Shown in pieces: positions 1-5,903 of a stretch of 5,948 bases of DNA. The stretch is from an archaeon. GTDB taxonomy: Archaea; Iainarchaeota; Iainarchaeia; Iainarchaeales; Iainarchaeaceae. Within the stretch, counting starts at the first letter, position 1. Every line of letters begins with the position of its first letter. The DNA lies in contig JANLHD010000115.1 of the NCBI GenBank assembly GCA_024653865.1, positions 1 through 5,948 on the forward strand, in the 5' to 3' direction. Both the position numbers and the translations under genes were made by a program. The notes beneath the pieces were generated by a model. The model was not told where the DNA came from. It did not search any database and was given only the letters and a program-made list of their open reading frames with translations.

Positions 1-1
1 G

Positions 2-715
2 TTCCTTAGGTTTCCCACCCAAATGATAGTGCAGCCGCTAATATCCGCGGTGCTCTTCCTTGTGATATTCGGGCAATTCATCGGCGCGGGATTTGAAATG
101 GGGCCGGGAATAACATTTATCGCATTCATTGTGCCGGGCATCACCGTGCTAAACATGATTACATCAGCGTACTCAAACAGCGCATACTCGCTGTTCATGA
201 TGAGGTTCCTCAATTTCATCGCCGACATTTTGGTCGCGCCAATTTCATACGCGGAAATGGTGCTTGCATTCACCATAGGCTCCACCCTGCGCGGAATGTT
301 CATCGCAACAATCATCCTAATTGTTTCCTCGCTATTTACGCCGATTTCAATACACGACCCATTGCTGTTCGCCTACTTCTTGGCGGGGATATCGTTTTTG
401 TTCGGCTCGCTTGGAATCATTATCGGCCTGTGGGCAAAGGAATTCGAGCAGGTCGAACTGCTAACCATGTTCGTGCTCACGCCATTGACCTTTCTTGGGG
501 GAGTGTTCCACTCAATACAGGCAATGCCGCCCGTGCTGCAGCTGGTGAGCCAATTCAACCCGTTCTTCCACATCATAAACGGATTTAGGTACTCGGTGAT
601 TGGAATCAGCGAAGGCAATTTGCTTGTGGCAATAATCATGGTTCTTTTCGGGTGCATCACGCTCTTCGCACTCAACCTATATTTGTTCAAAAAGGGCTGG
701 CACCTTAGAAGCTGA
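2..715 (+). CDS. ABC-2 type exporter, permease subunit (5' end outside window)
   Basis: Membrane permease of an ABC exporter; its ATPase partner is not in the window. The protein is very hydrophobic with about six membrane segments (counting from the Met at base 23: about 5-22, 30-50, 78-103, 116-137, 145-165, 200-223). It carries the family's C-terminal signature: LTPLTFLGGVF at 152-162, then NPFFHIINGFRY at 179-190. This resembles the YadH/NodJ branch of ABC-2 permeases, which export drugs, lipids or polysaccharides; the substrate cannot be read here. The frame stays open upstream of base 23 (FLRFPTQ, then the Met), no ribosome site precedes that Met, and family members usually begin with a cytoplasmic stretch of some 20-30 residues before the first membrane segment. 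The true start is therefore most likely left of the window, and the ATPase gene may lie there too. The 3' end is intact (TGA) and converges on the regulator gene. Confidence 0.9.
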   Translation, partial: FLRFPTQMIVQPLISAVLFLVIFGQFIGAGFEMGPGITFIAFIVPGITVLNMITSAYSNSAYSLFMMRFLNFIADILVAPISYAEMVLAFTIGSTLRGMFIATIILIVSSLFTPISIHDPLLFAYFLAGISFLFGSLGIIIGLWAKEFEQVELLTMFVLTPLTFLGGVFHSIQAMPPVLQLVSQFNPFFHIINGFRYSVIGISEGNLLVAIIMVLFGCITLFALNLYLFKKGWHLRS

Positions 716-762
716 ATGGCCGCCACAAACGCACGGCAAAATTGTTTGGGCGGAGATATGAT

Positions 763-778
763 TTTGCGCAAATTTTTT
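763..778 (+). terminator. T-run terminator of the ABC permease gene
   Basis: A 10-base perfect palindrome (TTTGCGCAAA, 763-772) is followed directly by six T (773-778) about 60 bases after the permease stop. Archaeal RNA polymerase stops at T runs on the non-template strand, so this fits the end of the plus-strand transcript. The palindrome has no loop and may be incidental. Confidence 0.4.
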
Positions 779-784
779 CCCTTG

Positions 785-824
785 AAAAAAAATTCCCGCG
801 CCTAAAAAAATAGCATTAAAAAAA
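785..824 (-). terminator. Triple T-run terminator after the regulator gene
   Basis: Read on the minus strand, three T runs of 7, 7 and 8 bases (818-824, 804-810, 785-792) follow the regulator's TAG stop without a gap. Clustered T runs are the usual archaeal termination signal. With the plus-strand T6 at 773-778 they form a compact terminator for two converging transcripts. Confidence 0.6.
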
Positions 825-1349
825 CTAGATTTCCTCCCAGACTTCGACAAAATTGTTCACGACCTCATCGAGGAAACTGCGCCTGTAATCAACGAGTATT
901 TCGGCTATCGCATCCTTGTCCACGAGCCTGAAAAATGTTTTCTTTCCGCGCCTGCTTTTTTCAACAATGCCCGCCTCCGCCATTTTCTCAAGGTGCCACG
1001 ATGTGGTCGAAGGGCTAAGGCCAACGCCCTTTGCGATCGAGGCATTGTGGGCGAAGCGCTTTTGCATCAAAAAAACTATTATGCGCCTCATTGACTCCTG
1101 CCGCAGAAGCGACATCAACGCGGTTTGCGAAAAATCCTGGCGCACAAGGTAATAGCGAAGGAACTTTGTTTCGCGCTCGGTTTTTACGAGGTGGCGCTTT
1201 GTGAGGTAATCGACGTGGTACTGCAAAGCGCCGGTTGCGATGTCAACGCGCCTTTGCAGTTCGCGGAAGTGAAGGCCGGGGTTTCGCTTTATCGTATTGT
1301 AAATTTTTTTCCTTATTTCCAATTTGAGGGCATTTTCAAGTTCATCCAT
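825..1349 (-). CDS. Transcription regulator with two winged-helix domains (COG3398-like)
   Basis: Cytoplasmic DNA-binding protein of 174 residues with two winged helix-turn-helix domains in tandem. The first spans about 12-70, with a recognition helix near 39-51 (GALQYHVDYLTKR) and the typical opening PGLHFRELQRRV. The second spans about 85-143, with an ArsR-like recognition helix near 111-124 (SPSTTSWHLEKM) and a basic wing (KSRRGKKTFFRL). The acidic, amphipathic C-terminal tail may mediate dimer contacts. This tandem arrangement is typical of a mainly archaeal regulator family; no cysteine metal site or ligand pocket can be recognised. It lies 9 bases after the membrane-protein gene, with a GGTGA ribosome site in the junction, so the two are almost certainly co-transcribed and the regulator may answer to the membrane protein. 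Its targets are unknown; the divergent lipoprotein gene and its own promoter are candidates by position only. Confidence 0.85.
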   Translation of the reverse strand: MDELENALKLEIRKKIYNTIKRNPGLHFRELQRRVDIATGALQYHVDYLTKRHLVKTERETKFLRYYLVRQDFSQTALMSLLRQESMRRIIVFLMQKRFAHNASIAKGVGLSPSTTSWHLEKMAEAGIVEKSRRGKKTFFRLVDKDAIAEILVDYRRSFLDEVVNNFVEVWEEI

Positions 1350-1352
1350 GGG

Positions 1353-1357
1353 TCACC
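1353..1357 (-). promoter_or_regulatory. Shine-Dalgarno site of the regulator gene
   Basis: GGTGA stands three bases before the ATG at 1349 and overlaps the end of the junction with the upstream membrane-protein gene, whose TAG is at 1359-1361. The spacing is short, but the match to the 16S rRNA tail is good. It supports ATG 1349 as the start and internal initiation within a two-gene message. Confidence 0.55.
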
Positions 1358-1358
1358 A

Positions 1359-1769
1359 CTATTTTCCGCCGGCCCCGAACTTTTTTTTCCACGAGTCGTT
1401 GTAAAAAAGCGCTATGAGAAGGGAAAACATTATGCCAAGCTCGAAAATGTTCTCTGAAGAATCGGAAAGAAATGCGCCCGGAGAAACATACAGGTCCAAA
1501 ATCTTCACGATCCACTTTGTGGAGAACAAAAAAAATGCGATGCTGACAAGAAGCAGGCGCTTCGAGCGGGTTTTATTGTAAGCGAGAAGCGAAATTACAA
1601 AAATGGACAATGCAAGCAAAAGCACTATGAACTTCACGGGCATGTCAATTGCCGCGGCGAATTCCGAAAATGGACGCAGCACATCCCAGGCATAATCCTG
1701 CGCGAAAACAATAGAGGCATTCGCAACCAGTGCGAGGCCGATGATTGCATTTTTAGGCGAAAACAACAT
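1359..1769 (-). CDS. Small polytopic membrane protein paired with the regulator
   Basis: Protein of 136 residues, function unknown. An N-terminal hydrophobic segment (about 8-23, ending VFAQ) could be a cleavable signal peptide. Three further membrane segments follow at about 44-64, 70-88 and 107-123. The loop between the second and third segments is basic (YNKTRSKR) and so is the C-terminus (SWKKKFGAGGK). By the positive-inside rule both face the cytoplasm, while residues 24-43 and 89-106 face outward. It precedes the two-winged-helix regulator by 9 bases on the same strand. Small membrane proteins beside winged-helix regulators are common in archaea, so a sensor or anti-regulator role is reasonable, but this is inference from position and no catalytic motif is seen. 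ATG 1769 has no Shine-Dalgarno site; the frame stays open upstream but reads as low-complexity Phe/Leu-rich sequence, so this ATG is the best start. Confidence 0.7.
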   Translation of the reverse strand: MLFSPKNAIIGLALVANASIVFAQDYAWDVLRPFSEFAAAIDMPVKFIVLLLALSIFVISLLAYNKTRSKRLLLVSIAFFLFSTKWIVKILDLYVSPGAFLSDSSENIFELGIMFSLLIALFYNDSWKKKFGAGGK

Positions 1770-1792
1770 TGCAAACCAACAACAAAAGAACC

Positions 1793-1807
1793 AAAAAAAA
1801 GAAAAAA
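1793..1807 (-). promoter_or_regulatory. T-tract in the presumed leader of the membrane-protein/regulator unit
   Basis: On the minus strand this reads T6-C-T8, 24 bases before the ATG of the membrane-protein gene. If transcription starts from the TATA-like box at 1880-1887, this tract lies in the 5' leader, where archaeal polymerase would tend to stop. It could act as an attenuator. Alternatively the real promoter lies within or after it, and the tract is only AT-rich promoter DNA. Confidence 0.25.
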
Positions 1808-1879
1808 GGGGAATAAAGGAAAGCGTGAGGTGAAACAGTGCTTTTCGGTTCCCTTTTCTATAACCATTGCCCCCGGGGC

Positions 1880-1887
1880 TTTATAAA
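1880..1887. promoter_or_regulatory. Palindromic TATA-like box, usable in either direction
   Basis: TTTATAAA is identical on both strands and sits beside a GC-rich block (CCCCGGGG, 1871-1878) in the divergent region. It is a strong match to an archaeal TATA box. On the minus strand it would start a message about 85 bases before the membrane-protein ATG. On the plus strand the start would fall near 1910, about 40 bases before the lipoprotein ATG. Direction cannot be decided from sequence alone. Confidence 0.45.
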
Positions 1888-1920
1888 TGAATTTTGGTAC
1901 AATGCCAAATGCAACGCCAT

Positions 1921-1930
1921 AATTTAAAAG
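1921..1930 (+). promoter_or_regulatory. TATA-like box for a leaderless lipoprotein transcript
   Basis: AATTTAAAAG is centred about 27 bases before the ATG at 1953, the spacing expected when an archaeal transcript begins at or next to its start codon. No Shine-Dalgarno site precedes this ATG, which agrees with a leaderless message. Confidence 0.5.
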
Positions 1931-1952
1931 AAAAGCGCACAAAAAACCCTAT

Positions 1953-2441
1953 ATGCGGCTACTTCGTCTATTGACGATTTTTTTGGTGATGGTTAGCGGC
2001 TGTGCAGAGCAAAGCGCACCGGAAGCATTTTTTTGCCCCCAAGAACAATGCGGGGAAAGAATAACCCTGGCAATAAACAATGCAAAGGCAAGCGTGGATA
2101 TTGCAGCATACGCCATCACCGATGAACAAATTGCGAAGGCACTCGAAGAAGCCGCGCGAAGAGGGGCAAAGGTACGGGTGATTGGCGACAAGTTGCAGGC
2201 GAATTCGAAATATTCAAAGCTCTTAGAATTGGAAGAAAAAGGGGTTGAGACACGCGTCTCAAAATCGGGGTTGATGCACAACAAATTCATTGTAATCGAC
2301 GGCCAACTTGTTGTGACCGGCTCGTTCAACTACACCGAAAATGCAAACACCAAAAACTCCGAAAACATTATTTTTGTCCACGACACCAAAACCGCGCAAA
2401 GATACTCCAACGAATTCTTTTCCCTCTGGGTGGCATCGTAG
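1953..2441 (+). CDS. Secreted lipoprotein with a single HKD phospholipase D/nuclease domain
   Basis: Protein of 162 residues. Residues 1-16 form a signal peptide ending in a lipobox (VSGC, Cys17), so the mature protein should be lipid-anchored on the outer face of the cell membrane. The rest is one phospholipase D-type domain with the complete catalytic motif H109-x-K111-x4-D116, followed by G123-S124-x-N126 (HNKFIVIDG…TGSFN). A single HKD motif and about 145 mature residues match the Nuc-type nucleases, which dimerise to build one active site from two motifs. DNA or RNA phosphodiester cleavage is thus more likely than lipid cleavage, though the fold alone does not decide this. Cys28 and Cys33 in FFCPQEQC may form a disulfide. 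An in-frame stop at 1920-1922 and the TATA-like box at 1921-1930 support ATG 1953. Possible roles are nucleic-acid scavenging or attack on foreign DNA outside the cell. Confidence 0.88.
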   Translation: MRLLRLLTIFLVMVSGCAEQSAPEAFFCPQEQCGERITLAINNAKASVDIAAYAITDEQIAKALEEAARRGAKVRVIGDKLQANSKYSKLLELEEKGVETRVSKSGLMHNKFIVIDGQLVVTGSFNYTENANTKNSENIIFVHDTKTAQRYSNEFFSLWVAS

Positions 2442-2451
2442 TCAAATCGGA

Positions 2452-2456
2452 TTTTT
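2452..2456 (+). terminator. Weak T-run terminator after the lipoprotein gene
   Basis: Five T lie 11 bases after the TAG of the HKD lipoprotein gene, in an 18-base gap between two converging stops. This is the only terminator-like signal there, so the two transcripts probably overlap at their 3' ends. Confidence 0.3.
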
Positions 2457-2459
2457 GGG

Positions 2460-2804
2460 TTAAAGAGCCCAAAACACAATCACAATGAATGATGCCATGA
2501 TGGCGTAGTGCTTGGGGCGCAAAACGAACTCGACCTTTATCTTCTTTTCCGGAATTTTTTTCGAAATTCCTTCCATGCGCTCAATGAATGCGTCCGCAAA
2601 CCCCGCAACAGTTGCGAGCAACAAAAAAACAATTGTCACGCAAAGCCCGAACAAGAGGCCAAAGCCCGGCACCGCCGCCAAAAAACGGTTCTTGTTGTGC
2701 AGCCAGCTCTGTGTGTACGAATAAATTATCGCCGAAAAAAATAATTTTGACGTGAGAATACCGTCTATTTTCCTTGCCAATCCACTAAATAATTTTGCAG
2801 TCAT
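2460..2804 (-). CDS. Small membrane protein of unknown function
   Basis: I do not recognise this protein of 114 residues. It has an amphipathic N-terminal part (1-38, KLFSGLARKIDGILTSKLFF), one long, strongly hydrophobic stretch (about 41-70, containing VPGFGLLFGLC), a charged stretch (75-98, rich in Lys and Glu), and a second hydrophobic segment that runs to the last residue (about 100-114, MASFIVIVFWAL). The C-terminus ends inside the membrane with no tail. The start is placed at ATG 2804 because a GGAGGA site lies exactly seven bases upstream; an in-frame TTG at 2819 would overlap that site and is unlikely. Strong translation signals, sensible membrane topology and no competing gene make it a real gene. 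It converges on the HKD lipoprotein gene with an 18-base gap, which gives no functional clue. Confidence 0.7.
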   Translation of the reverse strand: MTAKLFSGLARKIDGILTSKLFFSAIIYSYTQSWLHNKNRFLAAVPGFGLLFGLCVTIVFLLLATVAGFADAFIERMEGISKKIPEKKIKVEFVLRPKHYAIMASFIVIVFWAL

Positions 2805-2811
2805 ACGTCTC

Positions 2812-2817
2812 TCCTCC
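2812..2817 (-). promoter_or_regulatory. Strong Shine-Dalgarno site that fixes the start at 2804
   Basis: GGAGGA with a 7-base spacer before ATG 2804 is the best ribosome site in the window. It shows that this gene has a leader, unlike the apparently leaderless lipoprotein and gatB genes, and argues against the TTG at 2819. Confidence 0.75.
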
Positions 2818-2928
2818 AATCATTCAAAAATGACTAAAAAATTGCAACACGAGTTTTTTTTCGCAAAAAACTTTCTTTGGAACGAAGCAAATTTGGGAAA
2901 AAACGTGTTACTACACAGACAATTCCGC

Positions 2929-2944
2929 AAGTATTAAAATACTT
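2929..2944. repeat. Perfect 7-base inverted repeat around an AT-rich core
   Basis: On the plus strand AAGTATT and AATACTT flank two A. The core TATTAAAATA also resembles a TATA box on either strand. It lies in the 283-base stretch without a protein gene between the small membrane protein and gatB, about 125 bases before the former's ATG. It could be an operator overlapping a promoter or a chance AT-rich palindrome. Confidence 0.35.
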
Positions 2945-2950
2945 TGCCGC

Positions 2951-2994
2951 AAAAAAGCGCATCCACCACTACAGGGTAACAAATTTCACAAAAA
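2951..2994 (-). terminator. T-run terminator region downstream of gatB
   Basis: Minus-strand T runs at 2990-2994 (T5) and 2951-2956 (T6, flanked by GC-rich bases) follow the tRNA-like element and lie about 95-135 bases beyond the gatB stop. Further T6 runs occur at 2898-2903 and 2865-2870. They would end the gatB transcript before the next minus-strand gene. Confidence 0.45.
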
Positions 2995-2999
2995 TTTTT

Positions 3000-3068
3000 C
3001 TCTTTGCACGGGCGTCGAACCCGCAGAACACAATTGAGTTATTTCCGGCAATACGCGTTGCGCAAGAG
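3000..3068 (-). other. tRNA-like element with a canonical T arm (degenerate tRNA?)
   Basis: Read on the minus strand, 3024-3008 forms a textbook tRNA T arm: a 5-base-pair stem (GCGGG/CCCGT, one G-T) closing the 7-base loop TTCGACG, which also matches the B-box consensus. GCAAAGAG (3007-3000) follows at the place of a 3' acceptor strand. CTCTTGC (3068-3062) can pair with it over seven base pairs with one bulged A. Between them GCAA/TTGC (3061-3058 and 3051-3048) forms a 4-pair, D-like stem with a 6-base loop, and GGAA/TTCT (3046-3043 and 3028-3025) forms a weak fourth arm. However, the total is only 69 bases, there is no GG in the D-like loop, the anticodon-like loop has 14 bases, and no encoded CCA is seen. 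It is not a normal tRNA. It could be a decayed tRNA, the 3' half of a split tRNA, a tRNA-like hairpin in the gatB 3' end, or chance. Confidence 0.3.
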
Positions 3069-3087
3069 CCAATAATGGGGCGCACAA

Positions 3088-4494
3088 TCACTTCATAGCC
3101 TCGAGTTCCTTCTGCAATTGCCTCGCATCCGCCCTTCCCTTAAGCCGCCTCATGCACTGGCCAATCAGGAAGTTGAGGGATTTTTGGTTGCCGGACCTAA
3201 ACTCCGAAAACGCCTGCGCATTCTCGGAAACAACCTGCGCCACAACGCCCTTCACATCAATTTCGGAGGAATCTATGAGCAGCTTATTTTCTTCGAGGAA
3301 TTTTTCCGGCAAAATGCCCTCCAAAACATACTTTATGAGCGATTCCTTCGCATTCTTGTCGCCAACCTTCCCACCCTTTAGAAGCATTACAAGCCCTGAA
3401 ATTCCATTCGCATCAACCTTGGTGTCTTCGAGGGACAATTTGTTGTAATTCAAAACCCCCAAGAGTTCGCGCGACACGATTCTAACGGCAATCTTCGAAT
3501 CAATCTTTCCCGCCGCCTCGAAAATGTCCGAGAGCCGCTTGCTTTGGGCAATCACCTTCGCATCATACTCAGTGAGGCCGAACTCCTTTGCAATGCGCAG
3601 CGCCTTTTGCTCGGGCAACTCCGGCAATTTTGATTTTATTTTTTTTACCCACAAATCATCAACCTTCACCACCGGAAGATCCGCATCAGCGATAAACCCA
3701 TAATCGTTCTCGGTTTCTTTTTTGCGCATTGAGTAAGTCACCCCTGTTTGCGCATCAAAGCCGCGCGTCTCGCGCAAGACTCCTGCCTTCGAAGCCTGCG
3801 CTTTTTGCCTTTGCTCCTCGAACAAAAGCGCCTGCTCGATTGCCCTAAAGCCCGTGACGTTCTTTACCTCAACCCGATTGCCCCCGGCGTATGAAAGATT
3901 GCAGTCAGCCTTGAGCACCGAAACCCCGTGCTCGTAAATCCCCAAATAATTCAAAATATTGAGAAGCGAATCCATGAATTCGCGAGCCTCCTTTGGGCTT
4001 GACATGTCAGGTTCGGTCACTATCTCAACCAGTGGAATTCCTGAACGGTTATAATCCACGAGCGAATAATTGCTCGATTTTGCCCCATCTTCGTGCACAA
4101 GCGACGCGGGATCCTCCTCCAGGTGCACGCGCGTGATGCCGATTTTTTTCCCGGCAATTTCCAAAAAGCCCTTTTCGCCCACAGGAACCTCGTACTGCGT
4201 AATCTGGTAATTCTTCGCAAGGTCCGGGTAAAAATATGTTTTTCTCGAAAAGAAAAACTCGCGGTTCAATTTGCAATTGAGCGCAAGCGCCACCGTGAGG
4301 GCAAAATCAACCGCGGTTTTGTTCAAAACCGGCTTCGAGCCCGGCAGACCCAGGCAAGTGGGGCAAGTTCTGGAATTTGGAATGTCCTCGCCCTTTGTCG
4401 GGCAGGCGCAAAAGAGCTTTGATTTTGTCGCAAGCTGGACGTGGCATTCTAGTCCAATCCTCACCTTTGATTTTTGCTCTATTTTTTGATTCAT
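3088..4494 (-). CDS. gatB: Aspartyl/glutamyl-tRNA amidotransferase subunit B
   Basis: Complete GatB of 468 residues, the usual length. With GatA and GatC it converts Glu-tRNA(Gln) or Asp-tRNA(Asn) to Gln-tRNA(Gln) or Asn-tRNA(Asn). The B subunit binds the mischarged tRNA and carries out the phosphorylation and transamidation step in the cytoplasm. The N-terminal cradle domain opens with RIGLECHVQL (12-21). A CxC…CxxC set (C29, C31, C44, C47) fits the zinc site known in this family. The GatB signature VDYNRSGIPLVEI is intact at 146-158. The C-terminal tRNA-binding YqeY-like tail is present (roughly 315-468), including NFLIGQCMRRLKGRAD. gatA and gatC are absent here and must lie elsewhere. ATG 4494 has no Shine-Dalgarno site; a TAAAAAT box about 28 bases upstream suggests a leaderless transcript starting just after the LAGLIDADG gene. 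Confidence 0.97.
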   Translation of the reverse strand: MNQKIEQKSKVRIGLECHVQLATKSKLFCACPTKGEDIPNSRTCPTCLGLPGSKPVLNKTAVDFALTVALALNCKLNREFFFSRKTYFYPDLAKNYQITQYEVPVGEKGFLEIAGKKIGITRVHLEEDPASLVHEDGAKSSNYSLVDYNRSGIPLVEIVTEPDMSSPKEAREFMDSLLNILNYLGIYEHGVSVLKADCNLSYAGGNRVEVKNVTGFRAIEQALLFEEQRQKAQASKAGVLRETRGFDAQTGVTYSMRKKETENDYGFIADADLPVVKVDDLWVKKIKSKLPELPEQKALRIAKEFGLTEYDAKVIAQSKRLSDIFEAAGKIDSKIAVRIVSRELLGVLNYNKLSLEDTKVDANGISGLVMLLKGGKVGDKNAKESLIKYVLEGILPEKFLEENKLLIDSSEIDVKGVVAQVVSENAQAFSEFRSGNQKSLNFLIGQCMRRLKGRADARQLQKELEAMK

Positions 4495-4516
4495 ATTCTA
4501 CAAATATGAGGAGCAA

Positions 4517-4526
4517 ATGATTTTTA
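4517..4526 (-). promoter_or_regulatory. Possible TATA-like box of gatB
   Basis: On the minus strand a TAAAAATCA stretch overlaps the TAA stop of the upstream LAGLIDADG gene and is centred about 28 bases before the gatB ATG, a spacing suited to a leaderless start. The match to a TATA box is moderate. If real, gatB has its own promoter and does not depend on the upstream gene. Confidence 0.3.
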
Positions 4527-5903
4527 GGAGTTAGCTCTCGCCGTTGATTTTGCCTGCTTTAAAGTAGCTCTCTCAATCTTAATTTTAGCCTCAATAATTG
4601 CTTTGCCCAAAGCTTCTTTTTTTTCTAAATTAAATGAATAATCTATTGCTTTTGAAAAATTGAGAATATTATACATAGAAGTCGAAACCGCAAATCTGGA
4701 AGAGCAAGTTATATGCCCGTCCTTTCTAATGTTAGCCAGTTTCGGATTTTCCACCTTAGAAGTTTTAATGTTAAACTCTAAAAGGAGATTTTTTATTTCA
4801 GTTAAAAAATCCACAAGGCTGTCCTTAAATTTAACCGCTTTCCCCATCCCAAATGAAACGGATGGTAAATCAATTTTGTTTCTTTTAACATTAAAAACCA
4901 CAGAGTGCTTTTGTCCTTCGGATTCAAACATGGAATTCAAGAACGCCTTTTTTATCTCAATTGAACCTGAATTAATCCAATTCGGAACTTTAAACTTTTG
5001 AAGAACTTTCTGGCCTTTGGGCAACCCATAAGAATATAGGTAAGTGGAAAAGGCCTTCTCTTTAACATACAGAATCCAACTCTCATTAGATTCGAAAACA
5101 GATAAACTTCCATCAAACCTTTGTATTTCCCCTCCCCCAAAGTTTTCACTTATTGCAATATTTCCAATCAAAGGAATATTGAATCTCATAAAACTTTTTA
5201 TCTTCTCTAAATCCTTTTTCTTCCCGCAAATAAAAAAATATGCCCTAGTTGCACTTATCCCTCCATCACTCATACCCCAACCAACTAATCTGGAAAGCAC
5301 TTCTTGAGAAATTTCATGATATTTTCTGTCTTGAATTTTTAAGAGAACTTTAATGGGCCTGGGAACAGATTTTCTTAACCACTGCTGAACAAGAACCCCG
5401 TACTTATCTTTCAACCTTTTTAAATTATTTTCATCAAAATCTTTCAAAAATTCAATGTATTTCTCGGCATAAGGTTTACCCAAATAGCAGCTCAGAATCA
5501 ATGATATTCTTTCCCCTCCAAGCACATCCATTAGATCCAGCATTTTATCCCTAATGTCTTTGATTTTTTCAAAGTTAGAAGTTGTATAAGAATACTGCAC
5601 AAATTTCCTACCTTCAACAATAGAAATTATATTCTCAAAAACAAAAGGAGGAGTTTTCTTCCACACGGTTATATCAGACTCGGGACGATTGAATAGCCTT
5701 GCAAAATACCTTTGCGGAAAACCCTCAAGGGAATCACCATATTTACGCCAAATCAAATAATCAGCCAATAAAGCATTGTTTTCTTTAGGCAATTCTTTGA
5801 TAAAATTTGCAACACTTAAACTTGGTTTCTTTTGGATTAAGCGAAAAAAAAGTTCGTTTAATTTTGAAGAATCTTTCTTTACACTCTCCATTTGTTTTAT
5901 CAT
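4524..5903 (-). CDS. LAGLIDADG-family endonuclease-like protein with a large N-terminal region
   Basis: At least 459 residues. Two LAGLIDADG motifs are visible: LVGWGMSDGG (206-215, acid D213) and FLNSMFESEG (321-330, acid E329). Between them is the family's usual GLPKGQK…KVPNWI element (293-310). Both catalytic-position acids are kept, so metal-dependent DNA cleavage is possible, though regulators such as WhiA also use this fold. Residues 1-190 do not match a domain I know; a helix-turn-helix-like stretch may lie near 64-83 (RYFARLFNRPESDITVWKK). There is no intein N-terminal Cys or C-terminal HN motif, so it is free-standing. It is clearly AT-richer than its neighbours (11 G/C of 60 at 5401-5460, against 32 of 60 in gatB at 3181-3240), suggesting transfer. 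It ends 29 bases before gatB on the same strand. The start is uncertain: no ribosome site precedes ATG 5903 and the frame is open to base 5948, so the gene may extend past the window. Confidence 0.8.
   Translation of the reverse strand: MIKQMESVKKDSSKLNELFFRLIQKKPSLSVANFIKELPKENNALLADYLIWRKYGDSLEGFPQRYFARLFNRPESDITVWKKTPPFVFENIISIVEGRKFVQYSYTTSNFEKIKDIRDKMLDLMDVLGGERISLILSCYLGKPYAEKYIEFLKDFDENNLKRLKDKYGVLVQQWLRKSVPRPIKVLLKIQDRKYHEISQEVLSRLVGWGMSDGGISATRAYFFICGKKKDLEKIKSFMRFNIPLIGNIAISENFGGGEIQRFDGSLSVFESNESWILYVKEKAFSTYLYSYGLPKGQKVLQKFKVPNWINSGSIEIKKAFLNSMFESEGQKHSVVFNVKRNKIDLPSVSFGMGKAVKFKDSLVDFLTEIKNLLLEFNIKTSKVENPKLANIRKDGHITCSSRFAVSTSMYNILNFSKAIDYSFNLEKKEALGKAIIEAKIKIERATLKQAKSTARANS

Noticed and set aside
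373..771. Minus-strand open frame of 132 codons opposite the ABC permease
   Set aside because: It is the antisense of a clear permease gene, its translation is low in recognisable structure, and it crosses the terminator region.
916..1457. Two plus-strand open frames (78 and 110 codons) opposite the regulator and membrane-protein genes
   Set aside because: The minus-strand frames have clear winged-helix and membrane features and a ribosome site; the plus-strand translations show none.
1909..1974. Possible 21-codon upstream reading frame overlapping the HKD lipoprotein start
   Set aside because: It sits at a plausible distance from the TATA-like box at 1880-1887, but the peptide is nondescript and the lipoprotein has its own closer promoter; no independent support.
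2752..3098. Plus-strand open frames of 61 and 73 codons in the gap before gatB
   Set aside because: No ribosome site, T8 and A-rich tracts inside, no protein-like features; one overlaps the tRNA-like element and the gatB 3' end.
3118..4489. Several short open frames on both strands inside gatB
   Set aside because: All are shadows of the complete and well-conserved gatB frame.
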